Assembly: GCF_003028415.1 (NCBI RefSeq)
Contig: NZ_PYSV01000019.1
Span: 5,018 to 69,017 of the forward strand
Length of the DNA stretch: 64,000 nt
DNA from: Deinococcus arcticus
Lineage (GTDB): Bacteria; Deinococcota; Deinococci; Deinococcales; Deinococcaceae
Direction: 5' to 3'
Made by a program: the position numbers and the translations under genes. How positions within the stretch are numbered: the stretch's first letter is position 1; each line of letters begins with the position of its first letter. The notes under the pieces are model-generated. The model was not told the DNA's origin. It saw only the letters and a list, made by a program, of their open reading frames with translations, and did no database searches. Below are positions 8,998 through 20,606 of the stretch, one piece after another.

Positions 8998-9633
8998 CTA
9001 GCGGTAATCCGCTTTGCGAAAGGGGATGCCGCCGTGGCAACTGCCGCCGTCCGGGGCATACCACGAATAGCGGCCCGGCGGCAGGCTGGCGTCGGCCTGC
9101 ACCACTGTGAAGTCGAAGGTGCGCGGCCACTCGCCAGTGGCGGGCGTCCAGCGGCAATCGCGCACCACAAGCCCTTCGCCGCTCAGCCCCACCAGTCCGC
9201 AGGTCCACCACAGGGCCGACCAGCGCGAAGCGCGGTTCAGGCGTTCGGTCACGCGCTCGTAAGCGGTGTGCCGGTCCGTGGTGATCGCCACGCTGCCGCC
9301 CGGCACCGCACGAATCTGCGTGTTCTGACCGTAGCGCACCGATTCGGTCAGGTGCCACACCCCACCCTGCTGGCGCAGACTGTCCGCCGGGAGCGGCGCC
9401 CCCGGAAACAACGTGCTGGCTTCACGGGCCAACGTCAGGCGCAGTTCGGCCACCTGTGCCGGGGCTATCCGGTAGGCCGTGCAGGCCGCGCCAGGCTGCC
9501 CAGCACACGCGGCGCTGTCCATCCGGGCGGCGTCCAGTGCCGCCTGCGCCTGGGCGGCGCTGGGGGGCACCGGACTGCACGCCCCACCCCCGCCCTGCAC
9601 GGCCGCCAGCAGCAGCAGAACCGCGCGCCGCAC
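8998..9633 (-). CDS. Secreted or lipid-anchored hypothetical protein, first of three tandem paralogues
   Basis: This is a 211-residue protein starting with GTG two bases after the pyrB stop. The N-terminal hydrophobic segment ends in GGGGAC, a plausible lipobox with Cys at residue 19. The mature region has several cysteines, the TAYRIAPAQVAELR block shared with the next gene, and a GVWHLTES strand matching GEVWTVVLDE in the paralogue. Two-base spacing to pyrB and ATGA-type junctions downstream place it in the pyr transcript. Function unknown. Confidence 0.72.
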   Translation of the reverse strand: MRRAVLLLLAAVQGGGGACSPVPPSAAQAQAALDAARMDSAACAGQPGAACTAYRIAPAQVAELRLTLAREASTLFPGAPLPADSLRQQGGVWHLTESVRYGQNTQIRAVPGGSVAITTDRHTAYERVTERLNRASRWSALWWTCGLVGLSGEGLVVRDCRWTPATGEWPRTFDFTVVQADASLPPGRYSWYAPDGGSCHGGIPFRKADYR

Positions 9634-9635
9634 CG

Positions 9636-11215
<1,580 letters not shown>

Positions 11216-11230
11216 TCACGGGGCGGGCGC

Positions 11231-11244
11231 AGCCTCACGGGACT
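11231..11244 (-). promoter_or_regulatory. PyrR-binding loop in the pyr leader RNA
   Basis: On the minus strand the sequence is AGTCCCGTGAGGCT, an exact fit to the PyrR consensus ARUCCNGNGAGGYU. Flanking bases give the stem GCAG(U)CC / GGCUGC with loop CGUGA. It lies about 35 bases upstream of the leader-peptide ATG and 17 bases upstream of the AGGAGAAGGAG ribosome site. No intrinsic terminator follows, which favours translational control as described for mycobacterial PyrR over attenuation. Confidence 0.85.
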
Positions 11245-11310
11245 GCCGGGAAAGGACGAGATAGGGATTGTGGGCGGGCGCGGCCCAGAGGGGGCCGGGC
11301 AACCTGGGGA

Positions 11311-11339
11311 AGTGTACACCTGCCCGGGCGGACTGTCAT
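11311..11339 (-). promoter_or_regulatory. Promoter of the pyr operon
   Basis: On the minus strand, ATGACA (11334-11339) and TACACT (11311-11316) are spaced by 17 bases. This predicts a start near 11304 and a leader of about 110 bases that contains the PyrR loop. Confidence 0.6.
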
Positions 11340-11387
11340 GCCACCCCGGGGCCAGAGGGCATTTGGCCGATTCAAGACGCACTAAAC

Positions 11388-11416
11388 TTGACAAGATAGA
11401 ACTCAGGTTTTACTAT
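11388..11416 (+). promoter_or_regulatory. Promoter of the Hsp20 gene
   Basis: TTGACA (11388-11393), a 17-base spacer and TACTAT (11411-11416) form a near-consensus housekeeping promoter 70 bases before the start codon. No CIRCE or HAIR element was noticed between it and the gene. Confidence 0.75.
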
Positions 11417-11485
11417 ATGTGCAGTTAGGCGTGGCCCCCTGAGCCCCGGCCCAGACCCGCGCTTCCATTCCCAGGAGGTACGTGC

Positions 11486-11932
<447 letters not shown>

Positions 11933-11947
11933 AGTTCAAGTGGTATC

Positions 11948-11973
11948 AGCGAGCCTCCTTCGGGAGGCTCGCT
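11948..11973 (+). terminator. Hairpin terminator after hsp20
   Basis: AGCGAGCCTCC and GGAGGCTCGCT form a perfect 11-bp stem closed by a TTCG tetraloop, 16 bases after the stop. The following GTGTTGGTG has only a weak T-run. Confidence 0.8.
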
Positions 11974-12072
11974 GTGTTGGTGCGCGGGGGGCGGGTGGCC
12001 GTGAAAAGAGGGGAGAGCAAGAGGAGCAGCGCCAGGGTCTTTCCCGCCTCCTGCGCCCTGCCTCCCGCTTCC

Positions 12073-13005
<933 letters not shown>

Positions 13006-13036
13006 TTCCTCCTGCACGCGCTGGGTGCGGCCGGTG

Positions 13037-13714
13037 CTATGCGCGGGCCGGGGCGCGGGCCACCACGCTCAGGGCACCCTGCACGCGCTCGCCCACGCGC
13101 ACGGTGGGTTCGTGGTCGGCGGGCAGGCGCAGCAGCACCACGCCGCCTTCTTCCAGAAACGCGGCCTTGTGCCCGGCGCGCGCCTCGTCGCCGGCCCGCG
13201 TGAACGAGGTGCCCCGCAGGCCCGCGCCCGGGGCCACCAGGGTCAGGGTGACCTCGCCGGCCCCGCTGCGAGTCACGCTCACCAGCCGCTCGTTTTCCAG
13301 CGGCCCGCGCCGCGTCAGCAGGTCGGCGGGGCGACCGCTGAGCAGCGCCAGGGCCTCGGCGGCGCCCACCAGAGGCACGTTGGTGCGGGCGCCCACATGC
13401 CCGGCAGCCCTCACCGGCCCGCTGACCGGCTGGTACACGTAATGCACGTCCAGCGGGCCCACGAACACGGCGATCAGCCAGCCGTCCGCGACCTGCGGCG
13501 TGCCCAGCAGGGCTGACACGTCCAGCGGCGGCTCGCCCGCCACCTGGCCACCCTCCACGCGGCGCACGGCGCACACCACCCCGTCGGCGGGGCTCAGCAC
13601 CTCGCCGGGGGCGCTTGGGGGCAGGCGCACCGGATCACGGTAACGGTACACGCTGCGGAGGTACCACGCCCCCGCAGCGGCGGCCAGCAGGGGTAGGGCA
13701 GAACGCGCGCGCAT
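13037..13714 (-). CDS. Phosphatidylserine-decarboxylase-like membrane protein
   Basis: This is a 225-residue protein with one N-terminal membrane segment (about 4-20). [10 protein letters not shown] and VLSPADGVV match the start of PSD/archaetidylserine decarboxylase proteins, and [15 protein letters not shown] matches their central block. Known enzymes self-cleave at a GST/GSS site near the C-terminus to form the pyruvoyl cofactor. Here the corresponding place reads [10 protein letters not shown] with no serine, so classic self-processing is not expected. It may be a non-enzymatic relative. TACACT eight bases before ATG suggests a leaderless transcript. Confidence 0.7.
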   Translation of the reverse strand: MRARSALPLLAAAAGAWYLRSVYRYRDPVRLPPSAPGEVLSPADGVVCAVRRVEGGQVAGEPPLDVSALLGTPQVADGWLIAVFVGPLDVHYVYQPVSGPVRAAGHVGARTNVPLVGAAEALALLSGRPADLLTRRGPLENERLVSVTRSGAGEVTLTLVAPGAGLRGTSFTRAGDEARAGHKAAFLEEGGVVLLRLPADHEPTVRVGERVQGALSVVARAPARA

Positions 13715-13751
13715 GGGCCCCAGTGTAGCCACCGGCGCCCCCGGCGCGTGT

Positions 13752-14474
13752 TTATGGAGACTGCAGAATCTGCACGCTGAGCAGCTCGTCTGCTCTGGCC
13801 CCGGTAATGGGCCCGGCGTCGTTATAGGTGCGCGTGAGCTTGCCAAGGACGTCCTGCCCGGCCAGCACGCGGCCAAACACTGTATAGCCACCGCTCAGGA
13901 AGTCGGCGGGGGCCACGGTGATGAAAAACTGGCTGCCCTGTGAATTCAGGCTCTGGGCGCGCGCCATGCCCAGCACCCCGGCGCGGTCAAAGCGCAGACC
14001 ATTGTTGACCTCTGCCGCAAACTGGTAGCCGGGTCCACCGGTGCCCCACTGCGCCTGCCGGCTCTCATCGGCGCTGATGGGGTCGCCGCCCTGGGCCATG
14101 AACCCCTCGATGACGCGGTGAAAACGCGTGCCATCGTAAAAGCGGTTCAGGGCCAGAAACACGAAGTTGTTCACCGCCACGGGCGCCGCCTTGGGCAGCA
14201 GTTCCAGGGTCACGTCGCCCCGGCTGGTTTTCAGAACGGCGCGGTACTGCCTGGCCGGGTCAACCACCTGGGGCGGCGGCGCAGTGAAGGTGCGTACTGG
14301 CGTGGCCGACAGCGGCGACATCACGGTGAAACTCTGCGCCGGCGCCGGCGCGGGCGTGGCGGGCGCGGCCTTGACCGGCGCTGGGGTCACCGGCTGCGAC
14401 TGGATGGCCGCCGGCGCACAGGCTGCCAGCAACCCACTGAGGGCCAGGGTGAGGGATGGGGCGTCAGGGCGCAT
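13752..14474 (-). CDS. Cyclophilin-type peptidyl-prolyl isomerase lipoprotein
   Basis: This is a 240-residue exported cyclophilin. Residues 1-19 form a lipoprotein signal with the lipobox LLAAC. A Pro/Ala-rich linker runs to about residue 80, then the catalytic domain follows, with FHRVIEGFMAQGGDP, GSQFFIT and GYTVFGRVLAGQDV as in other bacterial cyclophilins. It probably assists folding of envelope proteins. The frame stays open upstream, but ATG 14474 gives the signal peptide. AACACT before the start suggests a leaderless message. Confidence 0.9.
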   Translation of the reverse strand: MRPDAPSLTLALSGLLAACAPAAIQSQPVTPAPVKAAPATPAPAPAQSFTVMSPLSATPVRTFTAPPPQVVDPARQYRAVLKTSRGDVTLELLPKAAPVAVNNFVFLALNRFYDGTRFHRVIEGFMAQGGDPISADESRQAQWGTGGPGYQFAAEVNNGLRFDRAGVLGMARAQSLNSQGSQFFITVAPADFLSGGYTVFGRVLAGQDVLGKLTRTYNDAGPITGARADELLSVQILQSP

Positions 14475-14567
14475 GGGGCCCAGTGTTCCACGGGGAAGAT
14501 GAGAGCGAGAAGGAAAGGGTGTAGGGGGTGGGGTGTGGGAACAGATGAGGGTGGGGAGTGGGCGGGT

Positions 14568-14750
14568 GATACAGCTTCCGGAAAATTCCGGAATGTGTTC
14601 CGGGATTTTTTCGATCGAAGGGACTCGAAGAGCTGCGGAGCAGAGAAGGAACAAATGCGGATTTCCGGAAATGGGACTGGAACAGCGCCGAAGGCGGGGA
14701 ACATCGCCCTTCTTCCCAGATGTGACGGAAATGGACGGCAGTCCGTATCA
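14568..14750 (+). repeat. Repeat family B, copy 1
   Basis: About 183 bases from TGATACAG to GTCCGTATC. The first hairpin is TTCCGGAA-TGTG-TTCCGGGA followed by six T. The shared core follows (GGGACTCGAAGAGCTGCG, AACAGCGCCGAAGGCGG), and the copy closes with GGACGGCAGTCCGTAT. It lies in the long spacer between the cyclophilin and Lrp genes. Confidence 0.85.
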
Positions 14751-14790
14751 CCCCTTGCTGCGCAAGGCCCTCTCCCACGCGGGGAGAGGG
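14751..14790. repeat. Paired small hairpins (REP-like)
   Basis: CCTTGC...GCAAGG is followed directly by CCCTCTCCC-ACGC-GGGGAGAGGG, two adjacent perfect hairpins abutting the end of repeat B copy 1. They could act as a transcript end or as a REP-type site. Confidence 0.5.
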
Positions 14791-14817
14791 GAGCAACGCC
14801 CCTCATCTGTTGATAAA

Positions 14818-15036
<219 letters not shown>

Positions 15037-15138
15037 CAGATATGAGCAAAGAGCCACACCGGGCTGCCGCCCTATTTGCTGCTCTCCACAGCGGGGCTCA
15101 GGGAACCGGCACACGCAGCCCAACTCCGCTCGCCCCCC

Positions 15139-15609
15139 TCACTCCAACGGCAGACTCGTCGTGTCCTTTTCCTGCTTGACCACAATCGTACTCGCCGTAT
15201 TCCGCACCCCCGGAATCGCCGCCAGCGTGTTCACCAGAAAGTGCTGGTAGGCGTCCAGATCCGGCACGCAGACTTTCAGCAGGTAATCAATGTCCCCCAG
15301 GCACAGAAAGCACTCCAGCACCTCGGGGCGCTCCTGCATCTTCTTGGCAAACTGCTCGAAGCCCGCCTTGGTCTGCTTGTCCAGCGTGACGCGGACAATC
15401 ACCATCAGTTCGCGGCCCACCAGTTTGGGGTCCAGCAGGGCCACGTAGCGCTGAATCACGCCCTCTTCTTCCAGCCGCCGCACCCGGCGCAGGGTGGGGG
15501 CAGGGGTCAGGCCGATCTCGTCGGCCAGTTCCGTGTTGGGAATGCGGGCGTCCCGTTGCAGGATGCTCAGAATCTGCCGGTCTATGGCGTCCAGGGTGCT
15601 CTGCGACAT
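15139..15609 (-). CDS. Lrp/AsnC-family transcription regulator
   Basis: This is a 156-residue regulator. An N-terminal winged helix-turn-helix (DRQILSILQRDARIPNTELA, then GLTPAPTLRRVRRLEEEGVI) is followed by the RAM effector-binding domain that binds amino acids. It is divergent from alanine dehydrogenase, as in other bacteria where an Lrp-type protein (AldR) controls ald according to alanine. The start at 15609 fits the family N-terminus; the frame is open upstream. A perfect 15-base palindrome at 15635-15649 sits just before the start and is the best candidate operator. Confidence 0.9.
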   Translation of the reverse strand: MSQSTLDAIDRQILSILQRDARIPNTELADEIGLTPAPTLRRVRRLEEEGVIQRYVALLDPKLVGRELMVIVRVTLDKQTKAGFEQFAKKMQERPEVLECFLCLGDIDYLLKVCVPDLDAYQHFLVNTLAAIPGVRNTASTIVVKQEKDTTSLPLE

Positions 15610-15634
15610 GATGGGGCGTAGTGTGCCACATCGG

Positions 15635-15649
15635 CGCAACATTGTTGCG
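15635..15649. promoter_or_regulatory. Palindromic operator candidate in the lrp-ald intergenic region
   Basis: CGCAACA-T-TGTTGCG is a perfect inverted repeat, 26 bases upstream of the regulator start and 129 bases upstream of ald. Its position suits autoregulation by the Lrp-type protein. Binding is not shown. Confidence 0.55.
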
Positions 15650-15777
15650 ACCTTGGGGGTTTTTCGGGGCTGTGCTGGCAATCGCGCTCCAGGCTTTCCC
15701 TGTTAATCTTGCGTTGAAGTTTAGCAGCAGCAAGTGCCGGCGGGCCCAGGTCCGCGCGGGCCAAGTGAGGTCATGTC

Positions 15778-16884
15778 ATGCAAATCGGACTCCCGAAGGA
15801 AATCAAGGTCAAGGAAAACCGCGTGGCGCTGACGCCCGGCGGTGTGGGCACGCTGGTGCGGCGTGGGCACAGCGTCGTGGTGCAGCAGGGCGCCGGGGTG
15901 GGCAGCGGCATTGCCGACCAGGAATACGTGGATGCCGGGGCCACCCTGGGCAGCGCCGACGACGCCTGGGCCGCGCAGATGGTGGTGAAGGTCAAAGAAC
16001 CCATTGCCAGCGAGTACAGGTACCTGCGCCCGGACCTGCTGCTGTTCACCTACCTGCACCTCGCCGCCGACCGGCCGCTGACCGACGCCCTGCTGCAAAG
16101 CGGCACCACCGGCGTGGCCTACGAAACCGTGCAGCTGGACGACGGCAGCCTGCCCCTGCTGACCCCCATGAGCGAGGTGGCCGGCCGCCTGAGCGTGCAG
16201 GCCGGTGCCTACCACCTGCAAAAGCCTGTGGGCGGGCGCGGCGTGCTGCTGGGCGGCGTGCCCGGCGTGCAGCCGGGCCAGGTGACCATCATCGGCGGCG
16301 GCGTGGTGGGCACGAACGCGGCCAAGATGGCCATGGGCCTGGGCGCCAAGGTGACCATTCTGGACGTGTCGCAGCGCCGACTGGCTTACCTGGACGACGT
16401 GTTCTTCGGCAAGCTGACCACCATGATGAGCAGCGAGGCCAACATCCGCGCCCTGCTGCCCGACACGGACCTGCTCATTGGCGGCGTGCTGATTCCCGGT
16501 GCCAAGGCCCCCCACCTCGTCACGCGCGACATGCTGGGCCTGATGCCCGAGGGCAGCGTGATCGTGGACGTCGCCGTGGACCAGGGCGGCTGCGTGGAAA
16601 CCATTCACGCCACCACCCACGATGACCCCACCTACACCGTGGACGGCGTGATTCACTACGGCGTGGCGAATATGCCCGGCGCCGTGCCGCGCACCAGCAC
16701 CTTTGCGCTGACCAACCAGACGCTGCCCTACGCGCTGCTGCTGGCCGACCACGGCGTGGGCGCACTGGGGCGCAACAAGGCGCTGGGCCTGGGGCTGAAC
16801 ACCCATGCGGGCCAGCTGACCTACCAGGGTGTGGCCGAGGCGTTTGATCTGGCGTATGTGGCGCCGGAAGCGGCGCTGGCGTAA
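15778..16884 (+). CDS. ald: Alanine dehydrogenase
   Basis: This 368-residue NAD-dependent enzyme converts L-alanine to pyruvate and ammonia and back. The N-terminus ([20 protein letters not shown]) is the alanine dehydrogenase/PNT signature. The Rossmann motif [20 protein letters not shown] begins near residue 170, and [15 protein letters not shown] is the second family signature. GAGGT lies six bases before the ATG. It is transcribed away from the Lrp-type gene and is monocistronic. The length fits the family (about 370). Confidence 0.95.
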   Translation: MQIGLPKEIKVKENRVALTPGGVGTLVRRGHSVVVQQGAGVGSGIADQEYVDAGATLGSADDAWAAQMVVKVKEPIASEYRYLRPDLLLFTYLHLAADRPLTDALLQSGTTGVAYETVQLDDGSLPLLTPMSEVAGRLSVQAGAYHLQKPVGGRGVLLGGVPGVQPGQVTIIGGGVVGTNAAKMAMGLGAKVTILDVSQRRLAYLDDVFFGKLTTMMSSEANIRALLPDTDLLIGGVLIPGAKAPHLVTRDMLGLMPEGSVIVDVAVDQGGCVETIHATTHDDPTYTVDGVIHYGVANMPGAVPRTSTFALTNQTLPYALLLADHGVGALGRNKALGLGLNTHAGQLTYQGVAEAFDLAYVAPEAALA

Positions 16885-16960
16885 GAGAAAGACGTTTGAA
16901 CTGTCCCCTGCTGATGAGGCGGGGGGCAATGCCGTTCTGGGGCTGGCCGGCCCAGTTTGC

Positions 16961-17278
16961 CCCACCCCCCCAGCCCCCTCCCCCAGACTCGCAGCGCTGC
17001 GCCGCAGAGGGGAGACGACTTCGCCGCGCAGGGCGGCCTGCGCGTTGCCGCTGGTTTGACGGGCGCGCCTGGAACCTGGGAGCGGGGGGAGCGGCGCTGC
17101 GCTGAGCAAGAGTTTCGACTGACGTTGGCGGGTTCGCTCCGTTCGTTGACGTGTCCGGCCTCGACGCCATCCTGCCGCCCCACCGCAATGGCCCGCGCCC
17201 TTCGGGCACGACGGCCTCGTCTGGACCTGGGCGGTGTGGGGGCAAGCCGCCTTGGTGCGGCCCACAAGGTTTTACTTT
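16961..17278 (+). repeat. Repeat family C, copy 2
   Basis: This is an inverted partner of 14818-15036, with about 100 extra bases near its left end (CGACTTCGCCGCGCAGGG region). It fills most of the spacer between ald and the ABC exporter. The remaining 17279-17472 is pyrimidine-rich with no gene seen; a GGAGGC...GCCTCC hairpin near 17296-17324 may end ald transcription. Confidence 0.75.
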
Positions 17279-17472
17279 CCAAAGACAAAAACGGAGGAGG
17301 CAAGGGGTGTGCTGGCCCTCGCCTCCCTCTCTCCCACTTACTCCTGCCCCCTCACCTCACCCCTTCTGTCCTACACCTCACAACCCACGCCCCCTCTGTT
17401 CCTGCGCCCCGCGTACCGCTTCCCGCACTCCACAAGCCACCCGTCCCCCCGGCCCCGGCGTACCCTACGGCC

Positions 17473-19302
17473 ATGCTTTCCCGCCCCAGTTCCATGATGG
17501 TCACGGCCAATGCCGGCGGCCGCCGCCCCAAGGGCGATCCCCGGCAACTGCGCCGGTTGCTGGCCTACGCGCGGCCCTACCGGGCGCTGTTCGTGCTGGG
17601 GGTGCTGGCCACGCTGGTGTCCAGTGGCCTGAATCTGGCGTTTCCGGCGCTGTTCGGGCAGCTGATCGACGCCTCGTTCCTGAAGGTGGGCAGCACCGAC
17701 ACGGGACCGCTGGACCGCACGGTGGTGGGGTTGCTGGGCATTTTCGCGCTGTCGGCGCTGTTTGGCGCCGCGCAGTCGTACCTGCTGGCGCGCGTGGGGG
17801 CCGGGGTGGTGGCGGATCTGCGCCGCGCGCTGTTCTCGCACCTGCTGACCCTCTCGCCGCGCTTCTTTGGCGACCACAAGACGGGCGACCTGACCAGCCG
17901 CCTGACTGCCGACGTGGGCACCGTGCAGGGCGTGACGAGTTCCGCGCTGGCCCAGCTGGTCGCGCAGACCGTGAGCCTCGTTGGCGCCGTTATCCTGCTG
18001 GTCACCACCAGCCCGCGCCTGAGCCTGCTGACGCTGGCGGTGATTCCGCTGGTGATCGGCACCGCGTTCATGATCGGGCGCCGCATTCGCCTGGTCAGCC
18101 GTGAGGTGCAGGACGCCGTGGCCGGGGCCAACGCCAGCGCCGAGGAAGCCATCAGCGGCGTGCGCGTGGTGCAGAGTTTCACTGCCGAAGGCGTGGAGCG
18201 TGGCCGCTACGGCCAGGGCGTGACCCTGAGCTTTCTGGCGGCCCTGAAACGCGCCCAGCTGCAGGCCCTGATGGCCGGCACCATGAGCTTCCTGACCTTC
18301 GGGGCGCTGGCCGTGGTGCTGTGGTACGGCGGGCGTCAGGTGATGAGCGGCGCCATGACACCCGGCAACCTCGTGACCTTTCTGATCTATGCGCTGCAGG
18401 TGGGCGGCACCGTGGCGGCCCTGACCGGCATCTTCAACCAGTTTCAGGAGGCGCTGGGAGCCTCGGGGCGCATTTTCGAGCTGCTCGACGAGCGCAGCGA
18501 CCTGCCCCAGCCGGCCGCGCCCGCACCGCTGGCCCGCGCCGAGGGCCGCGTGACCTTTGAGCGCGTGCAGTTTGCCTACGAGAACGCCCCGGTGCTGCGC
18601 GACCTGAGCCTGGACGTGCCCGCCGGGCAGGTGGTGGCGCTGGTGGGCCCCAGTGGGGCGGGCAAAACCACGCTGGTGAACCTCATTCCCCGCTTCTGGG
18701 ACGTAACGGGCGGCACCCTCAAAGTGGACGGCCAGGACGTGCGCGCCTACGCGCTGGCCGATCTGCGCGCCCAGGTGGGGCTGGTACCGCAGGAAACGCT
18801 GCTGTTTTCCGGCACTGTCCGCGAGAACATCCTGTATGGCCGCCCCGCCGCCCGCCCCGAGGAGGTAGAGGCCGCCGCCCGCGCGGCCAATGCCCACGAC
18901 TTCATTCTGGCCTTCGAACACGGCTACGACACCGTGGTGGGCGAACGCGGGGTCAAGCTCTCGGGCGGGCAGCGTCAGCGGGTGGCCATTGCCCGCGCGC
19001 TGCTCAAAGACCCCCGCATTCTGATTCTGGACGAGGCCACCAGCGCCCTGGACAACGAATCCGAGGCGCTGGTGCAGGCGGCCCTGGACCGGCTGATGCA
19101 GGGCCGCACCACCTTCGTGATTGCCCACCGCCTCAGCACCATCCGCAACGCCGACCGCATCATCGTGATGGACGGCGGGCGCGTGGTCGAAGACGGTCCC
19201 CACGCCGAGCTGGTTGCGCGCGGCGGCCTGTACCGAGACCTGTACGAGTTGCAGTTCCGCGCGCAGGAGGAGGGACGCGCAGAACTGTACAGCCAGGCTT
19301 AA
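17473..19302 (+). CDS. ABC exporter, fused permease and ATPase
   Basis: This is a 609-residue half-transporter of the MsbA/LmrA type. About six membrane helices lie in residues 30-330 (ABC transporter type 1 fold). The nucleotide-binding domain follows, with Walker A GPSGAGKTT, signature LSGGQRQRV, Walker B ILILDEATSALD and H-loop IAHRLST. It should act as a homodimer in the inner membrane to export lipids or drugs; the substrate is not predictable. TACCCT lies seven bases before the ATG, and the start fits the onset of homology, although the frame is open for 170 codons more upstream. Confidence 0.92.
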   Translation: MLSRPSSMMVTANAGGRRPKGDPRQLRRLLAYARPYRALFVLGVLATLVSSGLNLAFPALFGQLIDASFLKVGSTDTGPLDRTVVGLLGIFALSALFGAAQSYLLARVGAGVVADLRRALFSHLLTLSPRFFGDHKTGDLTSRLTADVGTVQGVTSSALAQLVAQTVSLVGAVILLVTTSPRLSLLTLAVIPLVIGTAFMIGRRIRLVSREVQDAVAGANASAEEAISGVRVVQSFTAEGVERGRYGQGVTLSFLAALKRAQLQALMAGTMSFLTFGALAVVLWYGGRQVMSGAMTPGNLVTFLIYALQVGGTVAALTGIFNQFQEALGASGRIFELLDERSDLPQPAAPAPLARAEGRVTFERVQFAYENAPVLRDLSLDVPAGQVVALVGPSGAGKTTLVNLIPRFWDVTGGTLKVDGQDVRAYALADLRAQVGLVPQETLLFSGTVRENILYGRPAARPEEVEAAARAANAHDFILAFEHGYDTVVGERGVKLSGGQRQRVAIARALLKDPRILILDEATSALDNESEALVQAALDRLMQGRTTFVIAHRLSTIRNADRIIVMDGGRVVEDGPHAELVARGGLYRDLYELQFRAQEEGRAELYSQA

Positions 19303-19383
19303 GCGCGCAGAGCAGGGGCGCCGGGGACGCCTGGCGCCTGTGGCGTGGCCCCGCCAGCCGGCCAAAGCGGCACAATGCCCGGT

Positions 19384-20277
19384 ATGGAACAGCGGGCATT
19401 TGGCGACACCGGCCTGAAAGTGAGTGTGCTGGGGCTGGGCGCGGGGCAGGTAGGGGCCGCGAGCCTCAGCGAGGACGAGGCCGGCACCCTTCTGAACCGC
19501 GCGGTGGACCGGGGCATTACCCTGATTGACACGGCGCGCGGCTATGGCCTGAGTGAGGAACGCATTGGCCGCCACCTCGCCTACCGCCGCCACGACTTCA
19601 TTCTCAGTACCAAGGGCGGCTACGGGGCGGGGGGCGCCGAGGACTGGACCCCGCAGGCCATCCGCCTGGGTATCGAGCAGGCGCTGACCCGGCTGCGCTG
19701 CGACTGGATTGACATTTTTCACCTGCACTCCTGCCCGGCCGACGTGCTGCGCCGCGAGGACCTGCTGCTGGCACTGGACGAGGCACGTTCGGCGGGTCTG
19801 ATCCGGGTGGCGGCCTACAGCGGCGAGAACGAGGCGCTGGCCGGGGCCATCAGCTCGGGGCGCTTTGGCAGCGTGGAAACCAGCGTGAATCTGGCCGACC
19901 AGTTCAGCCGCCGCCAGTTGCTGCCTGCGGCCACCGAGCGCGGTCTGGGGGTGATTGCCAAGCGGCCCATCGCCAACGCGGCGTGGCGGTTTGAGCAGCG
20001 GCCGGTGGGCGACTACGCCGAAACCTACTGGCAGCGGCTGCGGGTGCTGGAGCTGGACGCGGTGCGGGAGGCGACGGGTCTGGACTGGACCGCTTTTGCG
20101 CTGCGCTTTGCGGCCTACTCGCCGGGCGTCCACAGCGCCATCGTGGGCACCGCGAACCTGGAGAACCTGGAACGCAACGTGCGGCTGGTCCAGGAGGGCC
20201 CCCTCCCCCTGGACGCCCTGACGCACATTGAAGCGGCGTGGTTGGCGCACGGCCTGGACTGGGGCGGCGAGGTCTAA
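19384..20277 (+). CDS. Aldo/keto reductase family oxidoreductase
   Basis: This is a 297-residue NAD(P)H-dependent reductase with a TIM-barrel fold. The catalytic tetrad is visible as Asp49 and Tyr54 (DTARGYG), Lys77 (LSTKGG) and His in IFHLHSC. SAIVGTANLENLERNV near the C-terminus is the cofactor-binding region. CACAAT lies shortly before the ATG. The stop codon TAA is the first three bases of repeat A copy 2, so the repeat begins exactly where the gene ends. The carbonyl substrate is unknown. Confidence 0.9.
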   Translation: MEQRAFGDTGLKVSVLGLGAGQVGAASLSEDEAGTLLNRAVDRGITLIDTARGYGLSEERIGRHLAYRRHDFILSTKGGYGAGGAEDWTPQAIRLGIEQALTRLRCDWIDIFHLHSCPADVLRREDLLLALDEARSAGLIRVAAYSGENEALAGAISSGRFGSVETSVNLADQFSRRQLLPAATERGLGVIAKRPIANAAWRFEQRPVGDYAETYWQRLRVLELDAVREATGLDWTAFALRFAAYSPGVHSAIVGTANLENLERNVRLVQEGPLPLDALTHIEAAWLAHGLDWGGEV

Positions 20278-20425
20278 GGACGTTGCCCCTCATGGTGCGA
20301 CTGTTCAAGAGAGCACCGCAAAGTCTCCACGCCCGGTGCAACGTCCTTTTTTCGAGACTCGCTCTGCGGCGCAGCTGTTCCAGCCCGCTCGGTTGATCGG
20401 GGGCTTGGCAGCGAGCGACTTAATA
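20275..20425 (+). repeat. Repeat family A, copy 2
   Basis: The copy begins with the aldo/keto reductase stop (TAAGGACGTTGC). GGACGTTGC pairs with GCAACGTCC about 50 bases later and is followed by six T, then TCGCTCTGCGGCGCAG, and it closes with GGCTTGGCAGCGAG and CTTAA. The first half has the form of a large intrinsic terminator for the upstream gene. Confidence 0.85.
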
Positions 20426-20426
20426 A

Positions 20427-20552
20427 GGATTCCGGTTCATCCGTTCTTCCATCACGGATGAATCCGACCGGAGGGACAAGGAAAAACGGTGACGGAGAGG
20501 CGTGGAAGCACCGAAGCGACGCGGAGGGGCTGTCACGGATGATCCGGAATCC
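20427..20552 (+). repeat. Repeat family B, divergent short copy 2
   Basis: The ends are an inverted repeat: GGATTCCGGTTCATCCGT at the left against the complement of ACGGATGATCCGGAATCC at the right. Inside the left end, TTCATCCGT-TCTTCCATC-ACGGATGAA is a perfect hairpin followed by CCGACCGGAGGGAC, the motif found after the first hairpin in other B copies. It directly follows repeat A copy 2. Confidence 0.65.
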
Positions 20553-20606
20553 GGATAACCGCACCCGAGGCCGCGCGCCGGGTCCAGACCTGTTAGCCTC
20601 TGGCCT

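Noticed and set aside
17371..20250. Very long open frame on the minus strand opposite the ABC exporter and aldo/keto reductase
   Set aside because: It is an antisense shadow in high-GC DNA: His/Gly/Gln-rich composition, no family motifs, and two clear genes on the plus strand.
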